A stretch of DNA of 64,000 bases from Amycolatopsis sp. MtRt-6 (GCF_017308975.1 NZ_JADWPD010000004.1:255901-319900); one strand, 5' to 3'. Shown: positions 15,888 through 25,557, numbered from the stretch's first letter. Made by a program: numbers and translations. The notes: generated by a model not told the origin, from the letters alone.

Positions 15888-16910
15888 TCAGCCGAGGTCG
15901 GCGTTGTCCCGCAGCCGTCGCAACACCAGGGCGAGATGCAGCCGGAACCGGCCGGCCGGCGAATCCACCTCGAACCCCAGCACCGCCTCGGCACGCGCGA
16001 GCCGCGCCGGCATCGTGCTGTGGTGGCGGTGCAGGGCCGCGGCCGCCTTGCGGGCCGAGCCCGTTGCGCACAGCGCGTCCAACGCCGCCAGCGTGTCCGC
16101 GCCGTGGGGCTCGGCCGCCAGGCGGTCGAGCGCCCGGACGTCCGCCAGCTCCGCGAGTTCCGCCGGGCCGAGCTTGCCGGCGAGCGCGGCGAGACCGCCC
16201 AGCCGTTCCCACCACACCACCGGCTCGGCCGCCGACGTGAACCGCAGCGCCGTCCGGGCCGCGGCCCACGACCGGGCCACCTCGAGGGCGGGCCCGTCCG
16301 GGCCGATGCCCGCGCGGGCGCCGTCCGGCAGCGACGCCACCTCGCCCGGCAGCAGGACGGCCCGCACCCCGCCCAGCCGCGCCGACCGGCCGGCGAGCGC
16401 GTCGACGCCGGTGCCCGCGAGCACACGCAGCCGCGTCGCCGGGCCGAAGCCGAGCAGGTGCAGGGCACGCGACCGCTCGGCCGTGCCGACGTCCTCGGAC
16501 AGCACCAGCTCGACCAGCGCCGGGTCGCCGAGCTCGGGCCGCGGCACGCCGGAGTGCTCCAGCAGGATCGCGGCGGCGATCGCGAACCGTTCGAGCAGCA
16601 TGTCGTCGAGCGGGGCGGGCGCGCCGGCCCGCGCCACCCACACCACCACGCCGCCTTCCAGGGGCCGGGTGGCCGCCCCCGCGGGTGCCGCGCCCGGGCC
16701 GAGGACGCCCTCGCCCGGCGAGGCCCGCAACGACAGACCCTGCCCGGGTGCGTGCACGCCGACCGGGCAGCCGGCGAGTTCCGCGGTGCTGCGCACCAAG
16801 ACGTCCAGACCGGCGCGGCCGGTGATCAGGCGGTCGAAGAACCCGATCACCCGCACGGCGTTCTCGGCATCGGCGTCGAGCCCGGACAGCCTCAGCAGCA
16901 GGCCTTTCAT
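15888..16910 (-). CDS. PucR-family transcriptional regulator
   Basis: The 340-residue protein ends in a PucR-type helix-turn-helix (about 280-338: SARKAAAALHRHHSTMPARLARAEAVLG-like segment followed by GRFRLHLALVLRRLR). The front part is a GAF-like sensory region (about 25-120), and the middle resembles the GGDEF-like CdaR/PucR linker. Regulators of this type control purine, amino-acid or secondary metabolism and bind DNA through the C-terminal domain. The start is placed at ATG 16910 because similarity begins there. It diverges from the hydrolase at 17082, and duplicated sites in the gap could be its operators. Confidence 0.85.
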   Translation of the reverse strand: MKGLLLRLSGLDADAENAVRVIGFFDRLITGRAGLDVLVRSTAELAGCPVGVHAPGQGLSLRASPGEGVLGPGAAPAGAATRPLEGGVVVWVARAGAPAPLDDMLLERFAIAAAILLEHSGVPRPELGDPALVELVLSEDVGTAERSRALHLLGFGPATRLRVLAGTGVDALAGRSARLGGVRAVLLPGEVASLPDGARAGIGPDGPALEVARSWAAARTALRFTSAAEPVVWWERLGGLAALAGKLGPAELAELADVRALDRLAAEPHGADTLAALDALCATGSARKAAAALHRHHSTMPARLARAEAVLGFEVDSPAGRFRLHLALVLRRLRDNADLG

Positions 16911-16930
16911 GCCGTCACGATAGGCGCGCC

Positions 16931-17014
16931 CGCCGCCGGTTGGCGAGGTTCGGCCCGCATCGGCGCCCGCCGGAGCGGCGGCCCAGCACCGCAACCCCGC
17001 CGCCGGTTGGCGAG
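16931..17014. promoter_or_regulatory. Duplicated 17-bp element in the PucR/hydrolase divergent gap
   Basis: CGCCGCCGGTTGGCGAG occurs at 16931-16947 and again at 16998-17014 (67 bp apart). Both copies are followed by similar CGGCCCGCA and CGCCCGCCG blocks. Two copies in a 171-bp divergent promoter region suggest paired binding sites, possibly for the PucR regulator. Confidence 0.45.
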
Positions 17015-17081
17015 CGTCCGGCCCGCAACGCCCGCCGCGTGGCGGTGGCCCCCGTCACCTTCCGCACCCGATGATCGGTCC

Positions 17082-18041
17082 ATGACCTACGCGATCGATC
17101 CGGAGCTGCTGCCCTGGCTGGACATGCTGCCCGCCGTGACCCTCACCGACCACGAGTCCCTGCTGGCCGCGCGTGCCTCGATGGCGCAGCTCAGCGAAGT
17201 CCTTCCCGCCTACGACCCGGTGCGGCCCGTCGACGTCCGGGACACCGCCGTGCCCGGCCCCTCCGATGCCCCCGACGTCCCCGTGCGCGTCTACTCACCG
17301 GCGAACCGCACCGAAGCCGGGCCCGGCCTGCTCTACATCCACGGCGGCGGGTTCGTCATGGGCGATCTCGACACCTTCGACGCGCACCTGCTGCGCCTGG
17401 TCGACGAGCTGGGGATCGTCATCGTCTCGGTCGACTACCGGCTCGCCCCCGAACACCCGTTCCCGGCTCCCGTCGAGGACTGCTACGCCGCCCTGACCTG
17501 GGCCGCCGCCAAGGCCGGCGAGCTCGGCATCGACCCGGCCCGCCTCGGCGTGGCCGGCGAGAGCGCCGGGGGTGGCCTCGCCGCCGCGGTGGCGCTGCTG
17601 GCCCGTGACCGCGGCGGCCCCCAGCTCTGCTTCCAGTACCTCGGCATCCCGGAACTCGACGACCGGCTCGACACGCCGTCGATGCGCGCCTACACCGACA
17701 CGCCGATCTGGAACCGCCCGAACGCCATCCACAGCTGGACGAGCTACCTCGGTGCGGAACCGGGCGGCCCGGACGTCTCGCCCTACGCCGCACCCGCCCG
17801 CGCCACCGACCTCGCCGGGCTGCCGCCGGCGTTCGTGACCACCTGCCAGTTCGACCCGCTGCGTGACGAAGGAATCGCCTACGCGCAGCGGCTCGCGCAC
17901 GCGGGCGTTCCCGTCGACCTGCGCCACTACCCGGGCACCTTCCACGGCTCGAGCATGGTCGAGACGGCGGAGGTCTCCCGCCGCATGTTCGCCGACGAGC
18001 TGGACGCGCTGCGGCGCGGCCTCCGCGGCACGGCCGGCTGA
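17082..18041 (+). CDS. Alpha/beta hydrolase, hormone-sensitive-lipase (HSL) family esterase
   Basis: The 319-residue cytoplasmic esterase has the HSL oxyanion motif HGGGF (from H87) and the nucleophile elbow GESAGGG with Ser161. The acid is in TCQFDPLRDEG (about 252-262) and the base in TFHGS (about 286). This is the GDSAG-type bacterial family IV of carboxylesterases, which act on short acyl esters. The ATG at 17082 is chosen by similarity; ATG 17071 is out of frame. It is divergent from the PucR regulator, which may control it. The substrate is not predictable. Confidence 0.9.
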   Translation: MTYAIDPELLPWLDMLPAVTLTDHESLLAARASMAQLSEVLPAYDPVRPVDVRDTAVPGPSDAPDVPVRVYSPANRTEAGPGLLYIHGGGFVMGDLDTFDAHLLRLVDELGIVIVSVDYRLAPEHPFPAPVEDCYAALTWAAAKAGELGIDPARLGVAGESAGGGLAAAVALLARDRGGPQLCFQYLGIPELDDRLDTPSMRAYTDTPIWNRPNAIHSWTSYLGAEPGGPDVSPYAAPARATDLAGLPPAFVTTCQFDPLRDEGIAYAQRLAHAGVPVDLRHYPGTFHGSSMVETAEVSRRMFADELDALRRGLRGTAG

Positions 18042-18100
18042 CGGCGCGAGCGGCCCGGTGCCCCCAGGCCACCGGGCCGCCTCGCCCACGGCACGACGTC

Positions 18101-18577
18101 TCAGGGCACGACGTCGGTGACCGTGTCCTTGATGACTTGCCACCGCCCGTGCTCGCGCACCAGCGTCAGGCTGATCGTGTAGTGGCGGTCGATGCCGTGC
18201 GACGGCTCGAGGTAGTGCGCGTCCAGGATCGCGAAGCCCATCTTGCAGCCCTCGACGACGGTGTGCGTCACCGTCCACGGCATCGAGTACTCGTAGGGCA
18301 CCTTGAACTGCTCCAGCACCGGGTTCACGTTCGCGTCGTAGCCGATGTAGAGGTTGCCCCGGCGGCCCACGGTGACCATGTCCCGGTGGATGATCGCGCG
18401 GTACCGGGCGGCGTCGCGCTTGTTGTAGCTGTCCATGTCCTCCCACACGGCGTGGTCGAACGCCCGGCGGCACTCCTGCTGCCCGCCACCGGCCCGGTCG
18501 GTCGCCGCGGCGGCCGGTGTGCCGAGCACCGCCGCCACCAGTGCGACACCCATCGCCGCGTAACCCCACTTGCGCAT
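18101..18577 (-). CDS. Secreted NTF2-like (SnoaL-fold) protein
   Basis: The protein has 158 residues. A signal peptide (MRKWGYAAMGVALVAAVLG, cleavage near PAAAA, about 25) precedes a single NTF2-like domain: the helix with VWEDMDSYNKRDAARYRAIIHRD, the strand pair MVTVGRRGN and the closing ISLTLVREHGRWQVIKD. NTF2-like folds form a cone-shaped pocket used by enzymes and binding proteins alike; no catalytic set stands out. Two cysteines (QECRRAF, EGCKMGF) could pair after export. It is convergent with the hydrolase and divergent from the SARP regulator. Confidence 0.8.
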   Translation of the reverse strand: MRKWGYAAMGVALVAAVLGTPAAAATDRAGGGQQECRRAFDHAVWEDMDSYNKRDAARYRAIIHRDMVTVGRRGNLYIGYDANVNPVLEQFKVPYEYSMPWTVTHTVVEGCKMGFAILDAHYLEPSHGIDRHYTISLTLVREHGRWQVIKDTVTDVVP

Positions 18578-18699
18578 CTGCGTTCCCTCCGCCGGGCTCG
18601 TGTTCCGGCCCCGACGCTGCCCGGCCGGCGCATCACAGCTGCATCACTTCCGCACCACCGCCGCCACGCGGGTGGCTAACCTCGCCCGCGGGGTGAGTG

Positions 18700-21432
18700 A
18701 TGGAGTTCCGCGTCCTGGGTCCGGTGCGAGTGCTCGGCGGCGGGCGGCCGATCGGGCCGTCGGGGCCGCGGCAGGAACGCATCCTGGCGGCGCTGCTGCT
18801 CGACGCCGGCCGGGTCGTGCCGGTGTCGCGGCTCGTCGACGTCGTCTGGGACGGCGAACCCCCGGCGACCGCGGTGCGCCAGGTCCGCAACCTCACCACG
18901 GCGCTGCGGCGCGCGCTCGTCGCGGCCGGCGCCGGCGAAGGCGTCCTGACCGCCGAAGGACCCGGCTTCGCGCTGCGGCCCGGCGCCTTCGACCTCCACG
19001 CGTTCGAGGACCTCGCGGCCCGCGGCGAGTACCGGGCGGCCCTGGCCTGCTGGCGCGGGCCCGCGCTCGCGGGCGTCGACAGCGCCGCGCTGCGTCCGGA
19101 CGCCGAACGGCTGGCGGAGCGCCGGCTGGCCGTGCTCGAACAGTGCCTGGCCGCCGAGGTCGACGCCGGAGCCGACGGCACTGTCGCCGAGCTGACCGCC
19201 CTGGTCGCCGCGCACCCGCTGCGCGAAGGCCTGGTCGGGCTGCTCATGCGGGCGCTGCACCGGGCCGGGCGGCAGGCCGACGCGATCGACGTCTACCAGC
19301 GTGCCAAGCGGCGGCTCGCCGACGAGCTCGGGATCGCGCCGGGGGCGCCGCTGCGCGCGTTGTACGACCAGCTGCTGCACGACGAGCCCGCGCCCGGCCG
19401 CTGCTTCCTGCCCTACGACGTCCCGGACTTCACCGGTCGAGCGGCCGACGTCTCCCGCGCGCTCGACGCGCTGCGCGCCGGGCGGCCGGTGGTCGTCGAC
19501 GGGATGGCCGGGGTCGGGAAGACGGCGTTCGCCGTCCGCGTCGCGCACCGGGCCGCCGGGGACTTCCCGGACGGGCAGCTGTTCGTGGACCTGCACGGCC
19601 ACACGCCGGGCCGCGACCCGCTGCCGCCCGAAGCCGCCCTGTCCGCCCTGCTGACGCAGACCGGCGTGCCGGCGAGCCGCCAGCCGGACGGCCTCGACGA
19701 GCGGGCCGCGCTGTGGCGCTCGCGCGTGGCCGGGCGCCGCCTGCTCGTCGTGCTGGACAACGCCGGTTCGGCGAGCCAGGTGGTGGCGCTGCTGCCCGGT
19801 GGCCCGGGGGTGGCGGTGCTGGTGACCGGCCGGCGCCGGCTCGCCGCGGTGGACGGCGCACTGTCGCTCTCCCTCGACGTCCTGCCGCCGCCGGACGCGG
19901 AGGCGCTGTTCGCGGCCGCGGCCGGTGGCCGGCCCGGCGCCGGGGTCGCGCGGCTGTGCGGCTACCTGCCGCTGGCGCTGCGGATCGCCGCCGCCCGGCT
20001 GCAGGCGCGTCCACTATGGACGGTGGACGACCTGGTGGCGCGGCTGGGCTCCGAACGGCGACGGCTGGGGGAGCTGCGCGCGGGCGGCCGGGACGTCGCG
20101 GCGGCGTTCGCGCTGTCCTACCGCGATCTCACGCCGCCGCAGCGGCGGATGTTCCGCGTGCTGGGGTGTCATCCGGGTGGCGGCTTCGCGGCCGCCGCGG
20201 CGGCCGCCCTGTACGGCACGGACGTCACGGAGGCGGAGCGGCTCCTGGAGGACCTGCTCGACGCGCACCTGCTCCGGCAGCCCGCGCCGCACCGTTACGG
20301 CTTCCATGACCTGATCGCCGAGCACGCGCGGGAGGCGGCGGACGCCGGCGAGGCCGCGGCGGCCGTGGTCCGGCTCCTGGACCACTACCGCGATGGCGAG
20401 TTCTCGTTCGTCGCCGAGCGCGCCAACCTGGTCGCCGTCACCGCGCTCGAAGGGCACGACGAGCACGCCTGGCGCATCGCCGACCGCGCGGTGGCGGCGC
20501 TGCGGGAGCAGGGGCACCGCGACGAGCTGACGGCGCTGGCCCGCGCGGGCGCCCGGGCCGCGGACCGGCTGGGCGACCCGCACGCCCGTCAGCTCGGCCT
20601 GGCGAACCTCGCGACGGCGCACTGGGAGACCGGCCGGCTGGCCGAGGCCGCCGAGACGACGACAGCGCGGTTGCGGCTGGTCCGCGAGTCGGGCGACCGC
20701 GCGGCCGAAGCGGCGGCCCTCGCCCGGCTGGGCGCGGTGCACGGCATGCTCGGCCGGTACGCCGACGCGGTCGGGCACTACCGGGAGGCCCTGGTGCTGG
20801 CCGGGGAGACGAGCAGTCACGACGTCGCGTGCGTGGCGTGGGGCAACCTCAGCAACGCCCAGGAGATGCTCGGCCGGTACGAGGAGGCCCTGACGTCGGC
20901 GGCCCGCGCCCGCGCGATCCGCGAGGAGATCGGCGACGCGCGGGGCGCGATCCTGGCGAGCGCGCAGCTGGGCCTGGTGCTGGCCCGCCTCGGCCGCCTG
21001 ACGGAGGCCCGGTCGACGGCGGAGCGGGCGGTGCGCGCGGCGGTCGAGGCGGGCTACGCGTTCGGGGAGGCGTGGAGCCGGATCGACTTCGCGGAGGTCC
21101 TGCTGGCGGATGGCCGTCCCCGGGACGCCCGTGCCCAGGCCGAGCGGGCACGCGCCATCCTCGGGAGGCTCAACCACCCGTTGCTGCTGACGATGGCGGC
21201 CAACAGCAGCGGAGCGGGGGCCCAGGCGACCGGCGACCCGGCGGCGGCGTCCGCCGCGTACCGCCTGGCGCTCGCGACCGCGCGCCGGATCGGGTACCGC
21301 GCCCAAGAGGCGCGGGCCTTGGTGGGACTGGGCGTCGCCGAGGCGGCGCTGGGGCGGGACGCGGAGTGCCACCTGCGGAAGGGGCGGGCGCTGCAGGAGG
21401 AAATGGGGCTGACCGCCGCCGCGATGTCCTGA
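18700..21432 (+). CDS. SARP/AfsR-type regulator with BTAD, NB-ARC and TPR domains
   Basis: The 910-residue regulator starts with an OmpR-like winged helix (MEFRVLGPVRVL, about 1-90). A bacterial transcriptional activation domain follows (about 95-240), then an NB-ARC ATPase (Walker A GMAGVGKT from residue 268; Walker B LLVVLDNAG) and C-terminal TPR repeats (about 600-890). AfsR-like proteins activate secondary metabolism in actinomycetes by binding direct repeats near -35 after nucleotide-dependent oligomerisation. GTG 18697 lies directly before ATG 18700; the ATG is used. No obvious secondary-metabolite cluster is adjacent, so its target is open. A 30-bp repeat array follows the stop. Confidence 0.9.
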   Translation: MEFRVLGPVRVLGGGRPIGPSGPRQERILAALLLDAGRVVPVSRLVDVVWDGEPPATAVRQVRNLTTALRRALVAAGAGEGVLTAEGPGFALRPGAFDLHAFEDLAARGEYRAALACWRGPALAGVDSAALRPDAERLAERRLAVLEQCLAAEVDAGADGTVAELTALVAAHPLREGLVGLLMRALHRAGRQADAIDVYQRAKRRLADELGIAPGAPLRALYDQLLHDEPAPGRCFLPYDVPDFTGRAADVSRALDALRAGRPVVVDGMAGVGKTAFAVRVAHRAAGDFPDGQLFVDLHGHTPGRDPLPPEAALSALLTQTGVPASRQPDGLDERAALWRSRVAGRRLLVVLDNAGSASQVVALLPGGPGVAVLVTGRRRLAAVDGALSLSLDVLPPPDAEALFAAAAGGRPGAGVARLCGYLPLALRIAAARLQARPLWTVDDLVARLGSERRRLGELRAGGRDVAAAFALSYRDLTPPQRRMFRVLGCHPGGGFAAAAAAALYGTDVTEAERLLEDLLDAHLLRQPAPHRYGFHDLIAEHAREAADAGEAAAAVVRLLDHYRDGEFSFVAERANLVAVTALEGHDEHAWRIADRAVAALREQGHRDELTALARAGARAADRLGDPHARQLGLANLATAHWETGRLAEAAETTTARLRLVRESGDRAAEAAALARLGAVHGMLGRYADAVGHYREALVLAGETSSHDVACVAWGNLSNAQEMLGRYEEALTSAARARAIREEIGDARGAILASAQLGLVLARLGRLTEARSTAERAVRAAVEAGYAFGEAWSRIDFAEVLLADGRPRDARAQAERARAILGRLNHPLLLTMAANSSGAGAQATGDPAAASAAYRLALATARRIGYRAQEARALVGLGVAEAALGRDAECHLRKGRALQEEMGLTAAAMS

Positions 21433-21460
21433 CCGGCTTTCCGTCGCTCAGGTCTGCAAG

Positions 21461-21548
21461 CACCCCAATGTGGCGTTGGTTGCGCTCAACGCACCGAACG
21501 CCACATTGGGTGCGTTGGACGCACCGAACGCCACATTGGGTGCGTCGG
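21461..21548. repeat. 30-bp tandem repeat with hairpin potential between convergent genes
   Basis: Two full 30-bp units (21481-21510, 21511-21540) are flanked by partial copies. CCCAATGTGGCGTT (21464-21477) is perfectly complementary to AACGCCACATTGGG in either unit (21497-21510 or 21527-21540), giving alternative 14-bp stems. It lies between the stops of the SARP and oxidoreductase genes and may act as a two-way terminator. Confidence 0.85.
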
Positions 21549-21568
21549 CCCGCCCGCCCCGCGCGAGA

Positions 21569-22606
21569 TCAGTCCGCCGGACCGACGTCGATCAGCACCT
21601 TCCCCGTCACCCCGTCCTCCGACGCGGCGTGCGCCTTCGCCGTCTCCGCCAGCGCGAACCGGTGGAGCGGCACCCCGCGCTCCTCGCCGACGCCGAGCGC
21701 GCCGTCCGCCAACGCCGCCGTGATGTCCTCCGCTCCCGCGCGCAGCTTGTCCTCGCCCACCGTGTACAGAACCAGGAACTGGTACCGGGCGTTCAGCCAC
21801 AGGTTCGTCCCGAAGTCCAGGGTCACCGTCCCGGTACCCCGGTCGTCGCCGTACGTCGCGACCGTTCCGCGGGGGCGCAGGACCTCCGTGTGCAGCTTCG
21901 CGTTGACCCCCATCGCCACCTCGACCACCAGGTCCACTCCGTCCGGCGCGATCGCGCGGACCCGGGAGCCGAGGTCCGGGTCGGGGTAGCGCAGCACGTG
22001 CTGGGCGCCCGCCGCGCGGGCGAGCGCCTCCTTCGAGTCGCTGCTGACCGTCGCGATCACCGTCGCGCCGGCCCAGCGGGCGAGCTGGATCGCCGCGTTG
22101 CCCACCGCACCCGCGCCGCCGCTGACCAGCACCGTGCGGCCCGCCAGCGCGCCGGGGGAGAGGCGGGCCGGGCCGTCCTCGGCGACGGTGAGCGCCCGGT
22201 GCGCGGTCAGGGCCGGGATGCCCAGGCCCGCGCCCTCGTCGAAACCGGCGCCGTCGGGCAGGCGGACCAGCTTCGACGCCGGCAGCACCGTGTACTCCTG
22301 CGCCGTGCCGGACGCGGGACCGTACGCGCCCGCGATGATCAGCCACACGCGGTCGCCGGGCGCGAAGCCGGTGACGTCCGCGCCGACCGCGTCGACCACG
22401 CCCGCGCCGTCCTGGTTGGGTACCGTTTCCGGGATCTCGGCGCCGGGCTCGGCGCGCAGGCCGCTGCGGGCTTTCCAGTCCGTGGGGTTGACCGCGGAGA
22501 CGACGATCCGGACGCGCACCTCACCCGGTCCCGGGTCCGCGGCGGCCCGCTCCGACAGCTCCAGTACCTCGGGTCCGCCGTGCCGGCGGTAGACGACTGC
22601 CTTCAT
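21569..22606 (-). CDS. NADPH:quinone reductase-like zinc-free alcohol dehydrogenase
   Basis: The 345-residue medium-chain dehydrogenase/reductase starts MKAVVYRRHGGPEVLEL. A GroES-like domain (about 25-125) is followed by a Rossmann fold with VLVSGGAGAVGNAAIQLA (about 145-165). The zinc-binding cysteines of true alcohol dehydrogenases are missing, as in the QOR branch, which reduces quinones or enones with NADPH. The ATG at 22606 is chosen because the family N-terminus begins there. It probably acts in detoxification; the substrate is unknown. Confidence 0.9.
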   Translation of the reverse strand: MKAVVYRRHGGPEVLELSERAAADPGPGEVRVRIVVSAVNPTDWKARSGLRAEPGAEIPETVPNQDGAGVVDAVGADVTGFAPGDRVWLIIAGAYGPASGTAQEYTVLPASKLVRLPDGAGFDEGAGLGIPALTAHRALTVAEDGPARLSPGALAGRTVLVSGGAGAVGNAAIQLARWAGATVIATVSSDSKEALARAAGAQHVLRYPDPDLGSRVRAIAPDGVDLVVEVAMGVNAKLHTEVLRPRGTVATYGDDRGTGTVTLDFGTNLWLNARYQFLVLYTVGEDKLRAGAEDITAALADGALGVGEERGVPLHRFALAETAKAHAASEDGVTGKVLIDVGPAD

Positions 22607-22827
22607 GCCCGGTGCAATCCGCCGACCGGCCGGGATATTCCCGGCATCGGCGGAAATGCGCGCCGGGAAATGTCCATCCATGCCCCCGCCACCGCCCTCA
22701 ATGGAGGCGCTTCGCGCCGCTGTGTTTGTTTTTCGGCGCGGGGAAAGCGCGAAAACGTGATCCCCCGGCCGGGCGATTTTCGGTCCTCGCCCCAGCGAAA
22801 TCGGCGACCGTCGCAGAAACTGGGCGC

Positions 22828-22977
22828 GTGGGAGAGGAAAAGCGCAACCAGGGGGACGAACGGCCGAAGCGCGACGACGGTGAGCCGACGCCGATCTTCG
22901 ACGCCGTGTTCAGCGCGACGCGCGCGAAGGCGAATACGCCGAAACCGCCGCGGGAACCGGACAAATCCGGGCGGTGA
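22828..22977 (+). CDS. Very small charged hypothetical protein
   Basis: A 49-residue frame starting at GTG 22828 encodes a highly charged, proline-rich peptide (VGEEKRNQGDERPKRDDGEP) with one short amphipathic stretch (IFDAVFSATRAKA) and a basic tail. It has no membrane segment, signal or recognised motif. The ribosome site is weak. Charge pattern and codon use look coding-like, but expression is uncertain. It lies 84 nt before the small HTH-like gene on the same strand. Confidence 0.4.
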   Translation: MGEEKRNQGDERPKRDDGEPTPIFDAVFSATRAKANTPKPPREPDKSGR

Positions 22978-23060
22978 GCGAACCTGCGGCACCTTGATCG
23001 ACGTCCGCGACGAACATGTAGCATCCCGGGTGCCCGAGCACCCGTGGCCGAGGAGGAGGC

Positions 23061-23192
23061 GTGGCAGGCGTCGTGAACAGCATGATCGCCGCCGAGTACG
23101 CGGCGGGAGCCTCGATCTCCGAGCTCGCCGAGCGCTGGGGGATCGACCCCCGCCAGGTCGTCGAGCGGATCTCGGCGGCCACCCGCCCCTAG
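23061..23192 (+). CDS. 43-residue helix-turn-helix-like small protein
   Basis: A very strong ribosome site (GAGGAGGC) immediately precedes GTG 23061. The 43-residue product has the pattern of a lone helix-turn-helix: [20 protein letters not shown] followed by [12 protein letters not shown]. The spacing of small and hydrophobic residues (A-G-x-S-I-S-x-L-A-x-x-W) fits the DNA-binding helix pair of MerR/resolvase-type domains. Its stop codon overlaps the stop of convergent glgC by three nucleotides. It could be a tiny DNA-binding protein or a dimerisation partner; this is inferred from pattern only. Confidence 0.6.
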   Translation: MAGVVNSMIAAEYAAGASISELAERWGIDPRQVVERISAATRP

Positions 23193-24406
23193 ATCGCGCG
23201 TTCCCCCTTGCCCAGCACGACGATGCCGCCCTCGCTGACGTGGTAGTGCCCGCGGTCGCGGGCCAGGTCGACGCCGATGTGCGCGCCCGCCGGGACCACG
23301 ACGTTCTTGTCCAGGATGGCCCGCCGCACCACCGCGCCGCGGCCGACGCGGGCGCCGTCGAGCAGGACCGAGCCCTGCACCACCGCGCCCTGTTCGACGA
23401 TGACGTCGGGGGAGAGCACCGAGTCGACGACCTGGGCCCCGGAGATGATGCAGCCGTTGCTGACGATCGACTGGTTCGCCGAGCCGCCCTCGACGAACTT
23501 CGCCGCCGCGCGCTGGCCGGGGTGGGCGAGGATCGGCCAGCGCCGGTTGTAGAGGTTGAAGATCGGGTGCGTCGAGATGAGGTCGGTGTGCGCCTCGTAG
23601 TAGCTGTCGATGGTCCCGACGTCACGCCAGTAGCCGTGGTCGCGTTCGGTTTCGCCGGGCACGACGTTGGTGTTGAAGTCGTAGACGGCCGCTTCACCCG
23701 ACTTGACCAGCGCCGGGATGATGTCGCGGCCCATGTCGTGGTGTGACGCGGCGTTCTCGGCGTCGGCGTAAAGCGCTTCCAGCATCACCTTCGTGGTGAA
23801 GATGTAGTTCCCCATGGACACGTACGCCTCGTCGGGGGAGTCCGGCAGCCCCGGCGGATCGGCGGGCTTCTCCATGAAGGCGTCGATCAGCAGCCCGTCG
23901 GTGGTCCGGATGACGCCGAACGAGCTCGCCTCCTTGCGCGGGACCCGGATACCGGCGACGGTGACGCCCGCGCCGGAGGCGATGTGCGCCTCCAGCATCT
24001 GCCGCGGGTCCATCCGGTAGATGTTGTCCGCGCCGAACACCGCGATGTACTCGGGGTTTTCGTCGTGGACGAGGTTGAGGCTCTGGTGGATGGCGTCGGC
24101 GCTGCCCTGGTACCAGCGCGGGCCGAGCCGCTGCTGCGCCGGCACCGGCGTGACGTACTCGCCGGTCAGCGACGACAGGCGCCACGTCGTCGAGATGTGC
24201 CGGTCGAGCGAGTGCGACTTGTACTGCGTCAGCACGCACAGCCGCCGGATGCCGCCGTGCACCAGGTTCGACAGCACGAAGTCGATCAGCCGGTGGGTGC
24301 CGCCGAAGGGCACCGCCGGTTTCGCCCGGTCCGCCGTCAGCGGCATCAGGCGCTTGCCCTCCCCGCCCGCGAGCACGATGCCCAGAACATGGCATTCGCT
24401 GTTCAC
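23189..24406 (-). CDS. glgC: Glucose-1-phosphate adenylyltransferase
   Basis: The 405-residue enzyme makes ADP-glucose from glucose-1-phosphate and ATP. Visible features are the nucleotidyltransferase loop [12 protein letters not shown] (about 12-23), [14 protein letters not shown], the active-site region [10 protein letters not shown] (about 140) and the glucose-1-phosphate site FMEKP (about 197). A C-terminal left-handed beta-helix of hexapeptide-like repeats spans about 290-400. Length and motifs are normal for actinobacterial GlgC. The GTG at 24406 overlaps the stop of the upstream synthase gene (GTGA), so the two are translationally coupled and feed one pathway. Confidence 0.95.
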   Translation of the reverse strand: MNSECHVLGIVLAGGEGKRLMPLTADRAKPAVPFGGTHRLIDFVLSNLVHGGIRRLCVLTQYKSHSLDRHISTTWRLSSLTGEYVTPVPAQQRLGPRWYQGSADAIHQSLNLVHDENPEYIAVFGADNIYRMDPRQMLEAHIASGAGVTVAGIRVPRKEASSFGVIRTTDGLLIDAFMEKPADPPGLPDSPDEAYVSMGNYIFTTKVMLEALYADAENAASHHDMGRDIIPALVKSGEAAVYDFNTNVVPGETERDHGYWRDVGTIDSYYEAHTDLISTHPIFNLYNRRWPILAHPGQRAAAKFVEGGSANQSIVSNGCIISGAQVVDSVLSPDVIVEQGAVVQGSVLLDGARVGRGAVVRRAILDKNVVVPAGAHIGVDLARDRGHYHVSEGGIVVLGKGERAI

Positions 24407-25557
24407 AGCGACCTCCCGCACGCCTCGTAGAGGGCGACCGTCCGCTCGGCGATCGCCTTCCAGCCGAACTCGCCGACCGCGCGCTCGCGGCCGGCGGTGC
24501 CCATCGCGGCGGCACGGTCCTCCGCGCCGACCACCTCGTTCAGTGCGGCGGCCAGGCCCGCCTCGAACCCCTGCGGGTCCTGCTCGTCGTAGTGCACCAG
24601 CAGCCCGGTCCGGCCGGCGTCGACGACCTCCGGGATGCCACCGACGTCGCTGGCCACCACCGGCGTGCCGCACGCCATCGCCTCGAGGTTCACGATGCCG
24701 AGCGGCTCGTAGACCGACGGGCAGGCGAACACCGCGGCGTGGGTGAGCAGCTGCACGACCTCCTCGCGCGGCAGCATCTCCGGGATCCAGCGGACGCCGG
24801 TGCGGGTCTTCTCCAGTTCGGCGACCAGGCCGCGGAACTCCGCGTCGAGCTCGGGCGTGTCGGCGCCGCCGGCGCACAGCACGAGCTGGACGCCGGGGTC
24901 CAGCGCGGCGCCGGCCCGCACCAGGTGCGGGACGCCCTTCTGCCGGGTGATCCGGCCGACGAACAGCACGTACGGCCGGTTCGGGTCGACGCCGTGCTTG
25001 GCCAGCGCCTCGGTGCCCGGGTCGGGGCGGTAGAGCGTGGTGTCGATGCCGTTGTGGATCACGTGCACGCGCTCGGGCGGCACCGCGGGGTAGGCGGCGA
25101 GCACGTCCCGGCGCATCCCGCCGCTGACCGCGACGATCGCGTCCGCGGCCTCGTAGGCCTCGCGCTCGATCCACGACGACACGCGGTAGCCGCCGCCGAG
25201 CTGCTCGGCTTTCCACGGTCGCAGCGGCTCCAGCGAGTGCGCGGTGACGATGTGCGGGATGCCGTGCGTCAGCTTCGCCAGGTGCCCGGCCAGGTTCGCG
25301 TACCAGGTGTGGCTGTGCGCGAGGTCGTGGCCTTCCAGGGCGTTGGCCATGGAGACGGCGATGTCCATGGTCGTGAACGCGGGCTGGCGGTAGCCGTGCG
25401 GGTCGGTGTGCCCGGTCGCGTCGGCGCGGTCGGCGCCCCAGCAGTGCACGTCGAGATCGACCAGCGGTCGCAACTCCCGGGCGAGGAACTCCACGTGGAC
25501 CCCGGCGCCGCCGTAGACCTCCGGCGGGTATTCGCGGGTGAGCAGGCCGACCTTCAT
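24403..25557 (-). CDS. glgM: GT4 glycogen synthase / alpha-maltose-1-phosphate synthase
   Basis: The 384-residue GT-B glycosyltransferase starts [21 protein letters not shown], almost as in mycobacterial GlgM (Rv1212c, once called GlgA). It also has [17 protein letters not shown] (about 200), the E-x7-E donor motif [15 protein letters not shown] (about 300) and a C-terminal closing helix. In mycobacteria the enzyme joins ADP-glucose and glucose-1-phosphate into maltose-1-phosphate for the GlgE pathway of glucan synthesis; a direct glycogen-extending role is the alternative. It overlaps glgC, which supplies ADP-glucose. Confidence 0.9.
   Translation of the reverse strand: MKVGLLTREYPPEVYGGAGVHVEFLARELRPLVDLDVHCWGADRADATGHTDPHGYRQPAFTTMDIAVSMANALEGHDLAHSHTWYANLAGHLAKLTHGIPHIVTAHSLEPLRPWKAEQLGGGYRVSSWIEREAYEAADAIVAVSGGMRRDVLAAYPAVPPERVHVIHNGIDTTLYRPDPGTEALAKHGVDPNRPYVLFVGRITRQKGVPHLVRAGAALDPGVQLVLCAGGADTPELDAEFRGLVAELEKTRTGVRWIPEMLPREEVVQLLTHAAVFACPSVYEPLGIVNLEAMACGTPVVASDVGGIPEVVDAGRTGLLVHYDEQDPQGFEAGLAAALNEVVGAEDRAAAMGTAGRERAVGEFGWKAIAERTVALYEACGRSL

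Noticed and set aside
18700..21432. The SARP regulator as pathway-specific activator of the PKS cassette
   Set aside because: It is about 20 kb away with unrelated genes between and no shared sites were seen.
24407..25216. N-terminal extension of glgC reaching to 25216
   Set aside because: The extension is Arg-rich shadow of glgM; GlgC similarity starts at GTG 24406, which overlaps the glgM stop.
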